Assembly: GCA_018902755.1 (NCBI GenBank)
Contig: JAHIQI010000040.1
Location: forward strand, 15,639 to 79,638
Length of the DNA: 64,000 nucleotides
Reading direction: 5' to 3'
Source: Pseudomonadota bacterium
Lineage (GTDB): Bacteria; Desulfobacterota; Desulfarculia; Desulfarculales; Desulfarculaceae
This document shows, piece by piece, positions 9,395 through 17,677 of the stretch (its first letter is position 1; the number at the start of each line of letters is the position of its first letter). Made by a program: the position numbers and the translations under genes. The notes below the pieces were generated by a model. That model was given only the letters and a program-made list of their open reading frames with translations. It was not told the DNA's origin and did not search any database.

Positions 9395-10411
9395 CTAAAT
9401 CCGCTTGATCTTGTCGGCGATGTCGAACTCCATCTCGGCCAGGGGCCGCCTGCGCAAACGGTGGGGCAGGGCCAACAGCGCCGCCCGGTCCACGTCGCCT
9501 ATGGTGGCCTCGGTTCGCCCTTCCCAGGCGGCCAGGGTGAGCGCGCCCTTGAGCAGGGTGAGGTCCCCCCGGTGGCCGTCGGTGCCCAGGCCCAGGCTAA
9601 TCGCCACCACCCGCTCCAGCACTCCCGGCCCGGCCTGCACGGCGGGCATAACCTCCCTTGCCCTGGCGATGGCCTGGCTGATGGCGTCGCCTTCCTCGCC
9701 CCAGGCCGCGGCAAAGGCCGCCGGGTCGGCCTCCCAGGCCAACTGACGCACGATGACCTCCTGGCGCAGGGCCGGGTCGGCCAGGCCCTTGACCTGCACG
9801 CACAGGCCGAAGCGGTCGGTGAGCTGGGGGCGTAGCTCGCCCTCCTCGGGGTTCATGGTGCCCACCAGGGTGAAGGAGGCCGGGTGGCTGAGGCTCACCG
9901 ACTCGCGCTCCACGGTGTTCACCCCCATGGCCGCCGCGTCCAAGAGCACGTCCACCAGGTGGTCGTCCAGGAGATTCACCTCGTCCACGTAAAGAATCTG
10001 GCGGTTGGCAGCGGCCAGGATGCCCGGCGAGAAGCGGGCCTCCCCCTCGGTCAGGGCGGCCTCCAGGTCCAGGGTGCCCAAGAGGCGGTCCTCGGTGGCC
10101 CCCACCGGCAGTTCCACCACCCGCACCCGGCGTTCTTCCACGGGCAGGGTCTCGCCCACGGCCTGGCGTTCTTGGCAGGCGGGGCAGGGCAGGGCGGGAT
10201 CGCAGTTGTAGGGGCAGTCGGCCACCGTGGGTTGGGCGGGCAGCAGACGGGCCAGGGACCGCACCGCCGTGGATTTGGCCGTGCCCTTCTCCCCGCGAAT
10301 AAGAACGCCGCCCACCTTGGGATTGACCACGTTGATGATCAGGGCCAGCTTCATGTCGTTCTGGTCCACGATGGCCGCGAAGGGGTAACAATTATGAGAT
10401 ACTTTATACAC
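9395..10411 (-). CDS. chlI: Magnesium-chelatase subunit I-type AAA+ ATPase
   Basis: 338 residues. It matches BchI/ChlI, the AAA+ motor that powers metal insertion into tetrapyrroles: Walker A GEKGTAKS (40-47), LYVDEVNLL as Walker B, the ChlI-specific SHPASFTLVGTMNPEEGELRPQ region and DRFGLCV. A Cys-rich loop (CPYNCDPALPCPAC) may bind metal; the second chelatase gene has the same loop. The metal is uncertain: in anaerobes such ATPases often serve cobalt or other tetrapyrrole pathways rather than chlorophyll. The GTG at 10411 and the first eight codons lie in AT-rich inserted DNA; family similarity begins at YPFAAI. The upstream nuclease gene ends 11 bases before this start. Confidence 0.85.
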   Translation of the reverse strand: MYKVSHNCYPFAAIVDQNDMKLALIINVVNPKVGGVLIRGEKGTAKSTAVRSLARLLPAQPTVADCPYNCDPALPCPACQERQAVGETLPVEERRVRVVELPVGATEDRLLGTLDLEAALTEGEARFSPGILAAANRQILYVDEVNLLDDHLVDVLLDAAAMGVNTVERESVSLSHPASFTLVGTMNPEEGELRPQLTDRFGLCVQVKGLADPALRQEVIVRQLAWEADPAAFAAAWGEEGDAISQAIARAREVMPAVQAGPGVLERVVAISLGLGTDGHRGDLTLLKGALTLAAWEGRTEATIGDVDRAALLALPHRLRRRPLAEMEFDIADKIKRI

Positions 10412-10422
10412 TTACACAAGCC

Positions 10423-11310
10423 TCAACTGAGTGGAATTCTCCCACGAACCCAAGACCTAAAACTGTCGACGCTAAAAGAGCCACATGTAATACCTATGCT
10501 GTTTTCAGCTAAAAAATTGGCGATCATTACACCATCGAAACCAATCACTCCGCTTCTTTCTAGCAACTTCCATGATGAAGAAGTTATATGACCGGAGGTT
10601 ATAAACACATATAAGGTAGGGTCACATATTTTTATATCCAATTTATCGAAGTTTTCATGATAATCACCGCCAAAAGCCTTAGCTTGAGCTAATTGTACCG
10701 AACCAACAAGCTCTCTAATTTGTGGTGTAGAGATATTGTTTTTTTGGTAATGTTTAGCTTGGCCGACTATCCACAGTTTTCCTCTTTTTATTAAGGACGG
10801 TACGTCTCTCTCATTAAAAAATAAATTTTCTAATTTCGCCTGCCCGAAAAAATCGATGCCTTCATCTTTGGAAGCTTGTGTCACGATTACATCGTCCACT
10901 CCTAGTAACTGTATTATTCCTCCACATAATTGCTCAAATTCGTTAAAATTAAGTTTAGCGATTTCAGACAAATAATCTTTAAAATATAGCCGGTTGTTCT
11001 TGATTTCTTTAGTGCTATCACTGTCATTTGGTTCACAAAAGCAACCGCCTTGTAATAATTCAATTGATGTGGAATTGAAGTCAATGACTAGAGGTCGCCC
11101 AAGGCTATTTAGGGTGCATATTTCTAGCTGTAAGCGGCTGATTACGCCGGACTCATAGTATTCGGCCTTTTCTTGAGCCTCCATTTTGCTGGCGCAAACG
11201 CCACTTTCCAGCAGGAACTTAGCAATGTATTCGCGTGCTGGCAGGGGCTGGGCATCAAGAGGAATCACCTCGTGAAGGCGAGATGCTATAATTTTTGGAC
11301 CGATTTTCAT
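10423..11310 (-). CDS. Mrr-like restriction endonuclease
   Basis: 295 residues, AT-rich coding. The C-terminal half carries the Mrr catalytic fold of the PD-(D/E)xK superfamily: helix with NFNEFEQLCGGIIQLLG, then DEGIDFFG supplying the acidic residue, then VGQAKHY supplying the QxK variant typical of Mrr, then helix ISTPQIRELVGSVQ. The N-terminal 120 residues have no recognised domain and may select the target or bind the partner. Mrr-type enzymes cut modified or foreign DNA. The gene follows the ParB-fold gene by 24 bases and probably works with it. Its TGA overlaps a GAGG that could serve as the ribosome site of the downstream chelatase gene. Confidence 0.75.
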   Translation of the reverse strand: MKIGPKIIASRLHEVIPLDAQPLPAREYIAKFLLESGVCASKMEAQEKAEYYESGVISRLQLEICTLNSLGRPLVIDFNSTSIELLQGGCFCEPNDSDSTKEIKNNRLYFKDYLSEIAKLNFNEFEQLCGGIIQLLGVDDVIVTQASKDEGIDFFGQAKLENLFFNERDVPSLIKRGKLWIVGQAKHYQKNNISTPQIRELVGSVQLAQAKAFGGDYHENFDKLDIKICDPTLYVFITSGHITSSSWKLLERSGVIGFDGVMIANFLAENSIGITCGSFSVDSFRSWVRGRIPLS

Positions 11311-11334
11311 TTAACTTGAAACGTATTGATAGCT

Positions 11335-12414
11335 TTATGAGGAAAGTTTGGTGTGATCGTTTATGCGTTCTTGCGCCAGGCTTATCAGTTGAGTCAATAG
11401 CGCAATGTCATCTACTTGCATGTTTTTTATTTCGTCGACACCAATTTCCTTTAGGGCGTCTAGAGCCGACGAAATCCGAGAGGGCCATGATTTTAGAAAA
11501 TCGTCTCTATGTGCGATGGATACCGCCTCCAGAAATGACCTGCTCGGGTCTAATAAAATGCGTTTTGCTTCGGGAACGTCTAGAATGTATCTAAGTTCCC
11601 TTACGTCTTTATGGGAAGAGATTTTAGCGCTTGTTTGATCTACGTCTCCATCAGAAATAGGCGTTATTAACTGATAGTATTCATCGAGGGTTTTGTCGTT
11701 ATTGAAAGTGTGGGTTTCGTCATCCCATCCCAGCCAGTCTTTGATACGGGGTATGGAAACAGTTTCATGAAAAATTGGGTATAATGACGGCGCTGCATAA
11801 TCCGAATAGTCCGAATCAGTTTTCATTTGTTCAAGAGCTTTAAATGCCCTGTATCTCCTGTTTACCTCAGTTACTGTTAATCCCAGCCGCTGTGCGGTTT
11901 CGTTAGGATCCAAATTAAGATTGTCAAGTAAATTAGCTATCAACTCAGATCGTTGATAGCCGCCCCAATTCTTTATTCCGGAGACATGCCTTACCCCCAT
12001 CAAAGATGGTATAAAGCTCCTGTCGGTTTCTGGGTTGACCTCAACACATGGTAGAGTATCAAATGATGCTAACACTTCGGGGTTGACTTCACGTCCTGCG
12101 TTATGCTCTTCGACGATGAGACGAATCGCTGCTAAACGTCGGTTGCCTTCAATAACGATATATTTATTGTCATCTATTCCTTCGTATTTTGAAACGATCA
12201 AAGGCTCGATTGGCAAATATGAATTGTGCAATATAGATTCTTTTAGCTGTCTAATATTTTCTTTTTTCAGCCTGGATAATGCTCTTTCTTGCACGGAACT
12301 TTCGTGGTAGCGGGTGGAACTTGCAATGACATAGTCATGTGTTTCGTGGAATCTGTAATTGTTAGGGTCAAAAATTAAATCCTTGTGCGAAAATGGTTTT
12401 ATCTCTAGAGACAT
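11335..12414 (-). CDS. ParB/sulfiredoxin-fold DNA-binding protein
   Basis: 359 residues, first gene of the AT-rich insert. Residues about 55-125 match the ParB N-terminal (ParB/Srx) fold: LKESILHNSYLPIEPLIVSK then VIEGNRRLAAIRLI, corresponding to the GERR box in which chromosomal ParB binds CTP or nucleotide. A helix-turn-helix like that of ParB/KorB follows (DPNETAQRLGLTVTEVNRR, about 190). The C-terminal 150 residues are not recognised. It is unlike the housekeeping ParB elsewhere in this window and has no ParA partner beside it. Proteins of this fold occur in phage-defence loci as nucleases or CTP switches; here the role is inferred from pairing with an Mrr-like nuclease. Confidence 0.72.
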   Translation of the reverse strand: MSLEIKPFSHKDLIFDPNNYRFHETHDYVIASSTRYHESSVQERALSRLKKENIRQLKESILHNSYLPIEPLIVSKYEGIDDNKYIVIEGNRRLAAIRLIVEEHNAGREVNPEVLASFDTLPCVEVNPETDRSFIPSLMGVRHVSGIKNWGGYQRSELIANLLDNLNLDPNETAQRLGLTVTEVNRRYRAFKALEQMKTDSDYSDYAAPSLYPIFHETVSIPRIKDWLGWDDETHTFNNDKTLDEYYQLITPISDGDVDQTSAKISSHKDVRELRYILDVPEAKRILLDPSRSFLEAVSIAHRDDFLKSWPSRISSALDALKEIGVDEIKNMQVDDIALLTQLISLAQERINDHTKLSS

Positions 12415-12479
12415 CGTGCCCTCCGCGAACTATTGTGGACCTTATTGAAAAATTAATATTAACTTGGATAAATAGTAAA

Positions 12480-14510
12480 TTACCAATATTGGCTCACCAA
12501 ATCAAGCACTCCCTCGGTGGTCAGGCGGCGCAGGGACACGCAATAGGCCCCCATGTATTCGGCCATGGCCCGGCACAGGTTTATCTCGTGGTGGTGCCCG
12601 GTATCGGTGTCCACCACCACGAAGCGGGCCCGGAAGCCGGCGCGCAGGCGCCGCGCCAGGTTGAGCACCTCCCGGTCGGCATAGCCGCCGTCGCCCCAGC
12701 CGTCGCCCCAGCCGCCACCCTTGTTGCCCGCCTTTTCCGGATCATAGCTCAGGCCCTGGCTGGCGGCCAAGGGCACGTTGGGCCGCCCGTCGGTCATGAT
12801 GATGACCAGGGGGGAGAGCTTGGGATCGGCGGCCAGCTCCCGCTCCAAAACGGCGGCCAGGCTCACCAATCCGGCGGCCAGGGGGGTCTTGCCTCCGGTG
12901 GGCAGCTCGGCCAGCATGCGCCGGGCCACCTCCACGCTGGAGGTGGGAGGCAGAAGCTCCCGCGCCCCGTTGCCGCCAAAGGCCACCAGGCCCACCCGGT
13001 CGCGTTTCTGGTAGGCCTCGGTGAGCACCCCCAGAACCGCGGCCTTGGTGGTTTTCATGCGCGCGGCCGCGTTCATGGAGCCCGAGGCGTCCACGCAGAA
13101 CAAGAGTAAACGGCCCCGCCGGGCGGCGCGCACCTTTTCGCGTATGTCCGGCTCCCTAACCACCAGGGCCGGGCCGTCCGGGGTGCGGCGGCTTTTCTGG
13201 TGGGGCGCGGCGGCCCTGAAGGTGGCGTCCAAGGCCAGGCCCCGGCCCAGGCGCTGGGATGAGGCCCGGATGTAGCGGCCCCGGGCTCCTGTCACCTCCC
13301 GGCTGTCCCGGTGGCCCGCCTGAGTCCGGCTGGTGGCCTCGCGGGCGGGCAGGCGGGTGGCCACCGGGCGCACCTCGCCGGGGCTCAGGATGCGCAGGCC
13401 CCGCTCCTGGCCCGCCTCGCTGCCGCTCTTTTGCATGTCTCGCTCCACCGGCTCGGCGCGGCCGGGCTTGATCTCCTCGGGCGGCAACTGTTCGCGCAGC
13501 ACCCTGGGCAGGGGAGGGGGCTCCTGGCTTTGCCCCTCCCTGGTCCGGTGCATGAGGGCCAGGGGGGCCACCTCGTCCACCAGTTCGGGGGTGACGCTCC
13601 CTTGGCCTCGCCAGGCGGCCAGGGCCCGGGCGGCCCGGATGCAGGCCAACTCGCCCCGCTGGCCCTGGGTCTGAGCCCGGGCGGCCAGCAAGGCGGACTG
13701 CCTGCGGGCCTCATGACCGACCTCTATGCGCGGCAACAGCTCGCGAGCCTTTACGATGCGGGCGCGCAGGGCCTCTTCCTCCGGCTCCCATTGGATGGCA
13801 AAGGCGGCGGGGTCGTTCTCATAGGCCAGGCGGCGCGTTAGCACCTCCACCCTGAGAGCCGGGTCCTGCTCGCCCTTGACCCGCACGCACAGGCCGAAGC
13901 GGTCGGCCAACTGGGGGCCCAGGGGGCCCTCCTCGGGGTTGTAGGAGGCCACCAGGGCGAAGCGGGCCGGGTGGGACAGACTGAGCCCCTCGCGCTCCAG
14001 AACGGCCACCCCGCTGGCCGCCGCGTCCAGCACCAGATGGGCCAGGTGGGGCGGCAAGAGGTTGACCTCGTCGATGTAGAGCACCCCTCGGTGGGCTCGG
14101 GCCAGCAGCCCCAAACGGGCGCTCAGCTCCCCCCGGCGCACCGCCGCGCTAATGTCCAGGCTGCCCGCCAAGCAGTCCTCGCCCGCGCCCAGAGGCAATT
14201 CCACAAAAGGGGTGGGTACTTGACGCACCGGCAACGGCGCGGGTCGGGCGGCGCAGGCCGAGCACGGGGGCCCGGCCGGGTCGCATCCCACCGGGCAGCC
14301 GTCCACCACGGTCAGGGGAGGCAGGAGCCGGGCCAGGGCTCGGGCGGCGGTGGACTTGGCGGTGCCTTTTTCCCCTTGCAAAAGCACCCCACCCAGCCCC
14401 AGGTCCACCCCCAGGAGCAAAAGGGCGGTTTTTAGCCGCTGTTGCCCCACGATTGCCGCGAAGGGGTATGCCGTCTGGGCGGCGGGAGAGATGTTTCGGG
14501 GATGTTTCAC
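12480..14510 (-). CDS. Fused magnesium-chelatase I/D-type protein (AAA+ and VWA domains)
   Basis: 676 residues. Residues 12-340 repeat the ChlI-type AAA+ ATPase (Walker A GEKGTAKS at 46-53, LYIDEVNLL, SHPARFALVASYNPEEG) with the same Cys-rich loop as the neighbouring chelatase. A charged linker rich in Pro/Arg (about 340-465) leads to a von Willebrand A domain with an intact MIDAS motif, DASGS from residue 474, and TDGRPN. This is the BchD/ChlD architecture, which assembles with the I subunit into a double-ring motor. A GGGWGDGWGDGG stretch near the C-terminus is unusual. The catalytic H/CobN subunit is not in the window. The GTG start at 14510 has only a weak ribosome site. Confidence 0.85.
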   Translation of the reverse strand: MKHPRNISPAAQTAYPFAAIVGQQRLKTALLLLGVDLGLGGVLLQGEKGTAKSTAARALARLLPPLTVVDGCPVGCDPAGPPCSACAARPAPLPVRQVPTPFVELPLGAGEDCLAGSLDISAAVRRGELSARLGLLARAHRGVLYIDEVNLLPPHLAHLVLDAAASGVAVLEREGLSLSHPARFALVASYNPEEGPLGPQLADRFGLCVRVKGEQDPALRVEVLTRRLAYENDPAAFAIQWEPEEEALRARIVKARELLPRIEVGHEARRQSALLAARAQTQGQRGELACIRAARALAAWRGQGSVTPELVDEVAPLALMHRTREGQSQEPPPLPRVLREQLPPEEIKPGRAEPVERDMQKSGSEAGQERGLRILSPGEVRPVATRLPAREATSRTQAGHRDSREVTGARGRYIRASSQRLGRGLALDATFRAAAPHQKSRRTPDGPALVVREPDIREKVRAARRGRLLLFCVDASGSMNAAARMKTTKAAVLGVLTEAYQKRDRVGLVAFGGNGARELLPPTSSVEVARRMLAELPTGGKTPLAAGLVSLAAVLERELAADPKLSPLVIIMTDGRPNVPLAASQGLSYDPEKAGNKGGGWGDGWGDGGYADREVLNLARRLRAGFRARFVVVDTDTGHHHEINLCRAMAEYMGAYCVSLRRLTTEGVLDLVSQYW

Positions 14511-14946
14511 CTGGATTCGGCTCCGCTAAAGGACGCCCTTGGAGTATATGGGGGCCAAGGGGAGGTGTAAAGCGTGCCCTGGACAGCTGTAAAGGGCATA
14601 TCGGACCCAGGGCAATAAAATATATTAAAGCTATAGTTTATTATTGGTAAAACCGATTTGACCCTGTGGTCTTAAAAATTGCATGATTGTCCAAGAAATG
14701 CGGTGTGACGAGCACTTAAGCACAATCTATGCTGCTCATTATTGACCTCTGCACCGGGTCCGCTGTCACCGTCCTGCATCGCGCCGCAAACCATCCTCGA
14801 AAAAACACCGTCTGCTGCCTGCGGATTTTCCGTAATTACGGTGGTCCGTTGTGCCAAGACGGTGAAGTGCGAACCGACGCAACACGTTCGCGTTTATTTT
14901 GTTTCCCTGGACCGTTGGGGACGGGGGGGCAAGGAGGGAAAGGGAG
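14511..14946. other. Long intergenic region before the hydrogenase operon
   Basis: A 436-base gap between the divergent chelatase and hydrogenase genes. Its middle (about 14615-14680) is AT-rich and probably holds the hydrogenase promoter. A TGG...TTGCAT pair at about 14664-14682 resembles a sigma-54 -24/-12 promoter, but its spacing is one base too long. No terminator, riboswitch or small gene could be supported. Confidence 0.35.
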
Positions 14947-15885
14947 ATGGAGATAAAGGCAGAGGTTCTGGAAAAAATTGATGCCAAGGGGGTAAGCCGG
15001 CGTGATTTCATAAAATACGCCACAGTGGTTACCTCGGTGCTGGGCCTGGCGCCCAGCATGGTGCCCAAGGTGGCCGAGGCCATGGCCATCAAGAAGCGCC
15101 CCACGGTGATTTGGCTGCACTTTGCCGAGTGCACCGGTTGCAGCGAGGCCTTCATCCGCAGCACCTATCCTTGGATCGACCAGATCGTGCTGGATGTGCT
15201 CAACGTGGCCTACCATGAGACCATCATGGCACCCTCGGGACACAACGCCGAGAAGTCGCTCAACGACGCCATGAAGGAGTACGACGGCAAGTACATCCTG
15301 GTCTGCGAGGGGGGCATCCCAACCAAAAACGACGGTATTTACGGCAAGGTGGGCGGCCACACCATGCTGGACATCGCCAAGAAGGCCACCAAGCACGCCA
15401 TGGCCACCATATGCGTGGGCAACTGCGCCTGCTTCGGCGGCGTGCAGGCGGCCGCGCCCAACCCCACCAAGGCCATGAGCGTGAGCAAGGCCACCGGCGT
15501 CAAGACGGTGAACATCGCCGGCTGTCCGCCCAACGCGGTGAACATGGTCTCCACGGTGGTGCACTTCCTGCTCCTGGGCAAACTGCCCGCCCTGGATGAG
15601 AACGGGCGGCCCCTGTTCGCCTACGGCTACACCATTCATGAAAAGTGCCCCCGCCGGGCTCACTACGAGAACGGCGAGTTCGTCAAGAAATTCGGCGACA
15701 AGGGTGCCATGAAGGGCTACTGCCTGGCGGAAATGGGTTGCAAGGGCCCCAACACCTACAACAACTGCCCCATCGTGAAGTTCAACGACGGCACCAACTG
15801 GCCCATCGGGGCGGGGCACCCATGCATCGGCTGTTCCGAGCCCAATTTCTGGGACACCCAGTCCCCCTTCTATGAGCCTATCTAA
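14947..15885 (+). CDS. hynB: [NiFe] hydrogenase small subunit, Tat-exported
   Basis: 312 residues. Carries the electron-relay Fe-S clusters of a periplasmic group 1-type hydrogenase. The N-terminus has a Tat signal, SRRDFIK at 17-23, a hydrophobic stretch and a likely cut after AEA or AMA. The proximal-cluster ligands begin at CTGCSE (62-67); further ligands appear in GNCACFGG, AGCPPN, the KCPRRAHYE region and the C-terminal HPCIGCSEPNFWD. I chose ATG 14947 because AAGGAGGGAAAGGGAG precedes it. It is the first gene of an operon with the large subunit, protease, HypC and a zinc-ribbon protein. Electrons probably pass to periplasmic c-type cytochromes. Confidence 0.93.
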   Translation: MEIKAEVLEKIDAKGVSRRDFIKYATVVTSVLGLAPSMVPKVAEAMAIKKRPTVIWLHFAECTGCSEAFIRSTYPWIDQIVLDVLNVAYHETIMAPSGHNAEKSLNDAMKEYDGKYILVCEGGIPTKNDGIYGKVGGHTMLDIAKKATKHAMATICVGNCACFGGVQAAAPNPTKAMSVSKATGVKTVNIAGCPPNAVNMVSTVVHFLLLGKLPALDENGRPLFAYGYTIHEKCPRRAHYENGEFVKKFGDKGAMKGYCLAEMGCKGPNTYNNCPIVKFNDGTNWPIGAGHPCIGCSEPNFWDTQSPFYEPI

Positions 15886-15945
15886 GCCGGGCCGATGGAA
15901 GGTTTAGGTAAAGAAAACCTCGCTCCATGAAGGAGGACGATTGAG

Positions 15946-17604
15946 ATGGCAAAATACACCATCGATCCGATCACTCGCATCGAGGGGCACCTGCGCATCG
16001 ATGTGGAAATTGAAGGCGGTAAGGTAACCAACGCTTGGTCCTCGGCTCAGCTTTTCCGCGGCCTGGAGATAATCCTGCAAGGCCGCGACCCCCGCGACGC
16101 GCCGTGGATCACCCAACGCGCCTGCGGCGTGTGCACCGAGGTGCACGCCCTGGCTTCCATCCGCGCCCTGGACGACGCGGTGCGGGTGAAAATCCCTCCC
16201 TTGGCCCGCATCTGCCGCAACCTGGTGCACGGAGCCCAGTTCCTGCACGACCACCCGGTGCACTTCTACGTGCTCAGTGCCTTGGACTGGGTGGACGTGG
16301 TCAGCGCGCTCAAGGCCGACCCCAAGGCCACCGCCGCCCTGGCCGGCCAACTTAGCGACTACCCCAATAGCGGCGCCAGCGACTTCAAGGCGGTGCAGGA
16401 CAAGCTGAAGACCTTCGTGGCCAGCGGCCAGTTGGGCCCCTTTGCCAACGGCTACTGGGGCCACAAGGACTATCGCCTGCCCCCGGAGGCCAACCTTCTT
16501 GCCGTGTCCCACTACCTGATGCTCTTGAGGCTCCAGGTAAAGGCCGCGCGCATGATGGCCCTGTTCGGAGGCAAGAACCCGCACATCCAGAGCTACTGCA
16601 CCGGCGGCGTGACCTGCGTGAAGGACATGCTGGACGTGGATCGCCTGGCCGAGTTCCTTTACTACCTCAAGGAAATGCAGGCGTTCATCGACAACGTCTA
16701 CATCCCCGACGTGCTGGCCGTAGCCAGCTTCTACAAGGACTGGGGCGCGCGCAACATCGGCGGCTGCACCAACTTCCTGGCCTACGGCAACTTCCCGCAG
16801 AACTCGGGCCGCTACCTGGAAGAAAAAATGTTCATGCCCGGCGGCGTGATCATGGACCGCAACCTGGGCAAGATCGCCGACGTTAACCCGGACATGATCA
16901 CCGAGGAGGTGACCAGGGCCTGGTACAAGAACGGACCGGCCCTGCCTCCGGCCAAGGGAGTGACCCAGCCCCTGGAGGACGCCCGCTTCGACTACGACGG
17001 CAAGTACTCCTGGTTCAAGGCCCCGCGCTACAACGGCAAGCCCATGGAAGTGGGCCCCTTGGCCCAGGTGCTGGCCGCTTTCGCCCGCGGCCACAAGCCC
17101 ACCAAGGACCTGGTTGTGGCGGTGCTCAAGCACCTGAACGTGCCGGCAACCGCCCTGTTCAGCACCCTGGGGCGCACCGCGGCCCGGGCCATCGAGACCA
17201 AGGTCATCGCCGACGAGATGGCCTCCTGGGTCACCGAGGCCATCGGCCTGATCAAGGAAGGCAAGCTGGAAACCGCCGCCGAGTGGAAGTGGCCTGGAGA
17301 AACCATGGGATACGGCCTCATCGACGTGCCCCGCGGCGCCCTGGGCCACTGGATTCACCAGGACAAGGACAACAAGATCGGCAATTACCAGTTGGTGGTG
17401 CCCTCCACCTGGAACCTGGGTCCCCGCGACGTCAAGGGCCAGGTGGGCCCGGTGGAGGAGGCGCTGATCGGCACTCCCATCGCCGACCCCAAGGCTCCCC
17501 TGGAGATCATCCGCACCGTTCACTCCTTCGATCCCTGCATCGCCTGCGGCGTGCACGTGATCGATCCGGACTCCAACGAAGTGCGCAAGTTCAAGGTTTG
17601 TTAA
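15946..17604 (+). CDS. hynA: [NiFe] hydrogenase large subunit
   Basis: 552 residues. Holds the Ni-Fe active site that oxidises or produces H2. The N-terminal nickel ligands are C60 and C63 in RACGVCTEVH; the C-terminal pair is C531 and C534 in DPCIACGVH. All four are cysteine, so this is not a selenocysteine (NiFeSe) enzyme. The last 15 residues, after His537, form the peptide removed by the maturation protease encoded just downstream. The ATG at 15946 follows AAGGAGGACG. It is exported with the small subunit by that subunit's Tat signal. A strong hairpin follows the gene at 17623-17649. Confidence 0.95.
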   Translation: MAKYTIDPITRIEGHLRIDVEIEGGKVTNAWSSAQLFRGLEIILQGRDPRDAPWITQRACGVCTEVHALASIRALDDAVRVKIPPLARICRNLVHGAQFLHDHPVHFYVLSALDWVDVVSALKADPKATAALAGQLSDYPNSGASDFKAVQDKLKTFVASGQLGPFANGYWGHKDYRLPPEANLLAVSHYLMLLRLQVKAARMMALFGGKNPHIQSYCTGGVTCVKDMLDVDRLAEFLYYLKEMQAFIDNVYIPDVLAVASFYKDWGARNIGGCTNFLAYGNFPQNSGRYLEEKMFMPGGVIMDRNLGKIADVNPDMITEEVTRAWYKNGPALPPAKGVTQPLEDARFDYDGKYSWFKAPRYNGKPMEVGPLAQVLAAFARGHKPTKDLVVAVLKHLNVPATALFSTLGRTAARAIETKVIADEMASWVTEAIGLIKEGKLETAAEWKWPGETMGYGLIDVPRGALGHWIHQDKDNKIGNYQLVVPSTWNLGPRDVKGQVGPVEEALIGTPIADPKAPLEIIRTVHSFDPCIACGVHVIDPDSNEVRKFKVC

Positions 17605-17622
17605 GCACCTAACCCCAATCAG

Positions 17623-17649
17623 CGGGGCGGCGGGATTCTCGCCGCCCCG
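17623..17649 (+). terminator. Hairpin after the hydrogenase large subunit
   Basis: A 10-bp perfect stem (CGGGGCGGCG with CGCCGCCCCG) closing a 7-base loop, followed by a T-rich TTGCCTTTCT. It lies between the structural and maturation genes, so it is probably a partial terminator or mRNA-stabilising stem that keeps subunit levels above protease levels. Confidence 0.7.
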
Positions 17650-17677
17650 TTGCCTTTCTGCTATACTCGAGGCCAGC

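Larger units (their letters stand above)
10391..12479. mobile_element. AT-rich two-gene genomic insert (putative defence module)
   Basis: About 2.1 kb whose composition is abruptly AT-richer than the GC-rich genes on both sides. The left edge falls inside the first codons of the chelatase I gene near 10391; the right edge falls at the stop of the second chelatase gene near 12479. It holds exactly two co-directional genes, a ParB-fold protein and an Mrr-like endonuclease, 24 bases apart. No transposase, integrase, terminal inverted repeat or clear target duplication was found, so the mode of entry is unknown. Confidence 0.7.

Noticed and set aside
10385..12490. Target-site duplication at the two edges of the AT-rich insert
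   Set aside because: TAACAATTA at the left and TACCAATAT at the right agree at only six of nine positions, which is expected by chance in AT-rich DNA.
9395..14510. Chlorophyll biosynthesis locus
   Set aside because: Chelatase-type ATPases alone do not indicate phototrophy; no bch, puf or other photosynthesis gene is present and the gene content is that of a chemotrophic anaerobe.
14498..14513. Possible parS site (TGTTTCACCTGGATTC)
   Set aside because: Only the left half matches the TGTTTCACGTGAAACA consensus; the right half is mostly mismatched and the sequence is at the start of a coding gene.
14664..14682. Sigma-54-like promoter before the hydrogenase operon
   Set aside because: TGG and TTGCAT are present, but the GG-to-GC distance is one base too long and the middle of the -24 element does not match.
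15946..17604. Selenocysteine in the hydrogenase large subunit
   Set aside because: The active-site motif reads DPCIACGVH with ordinary Cys codons and no in-frame TGA.
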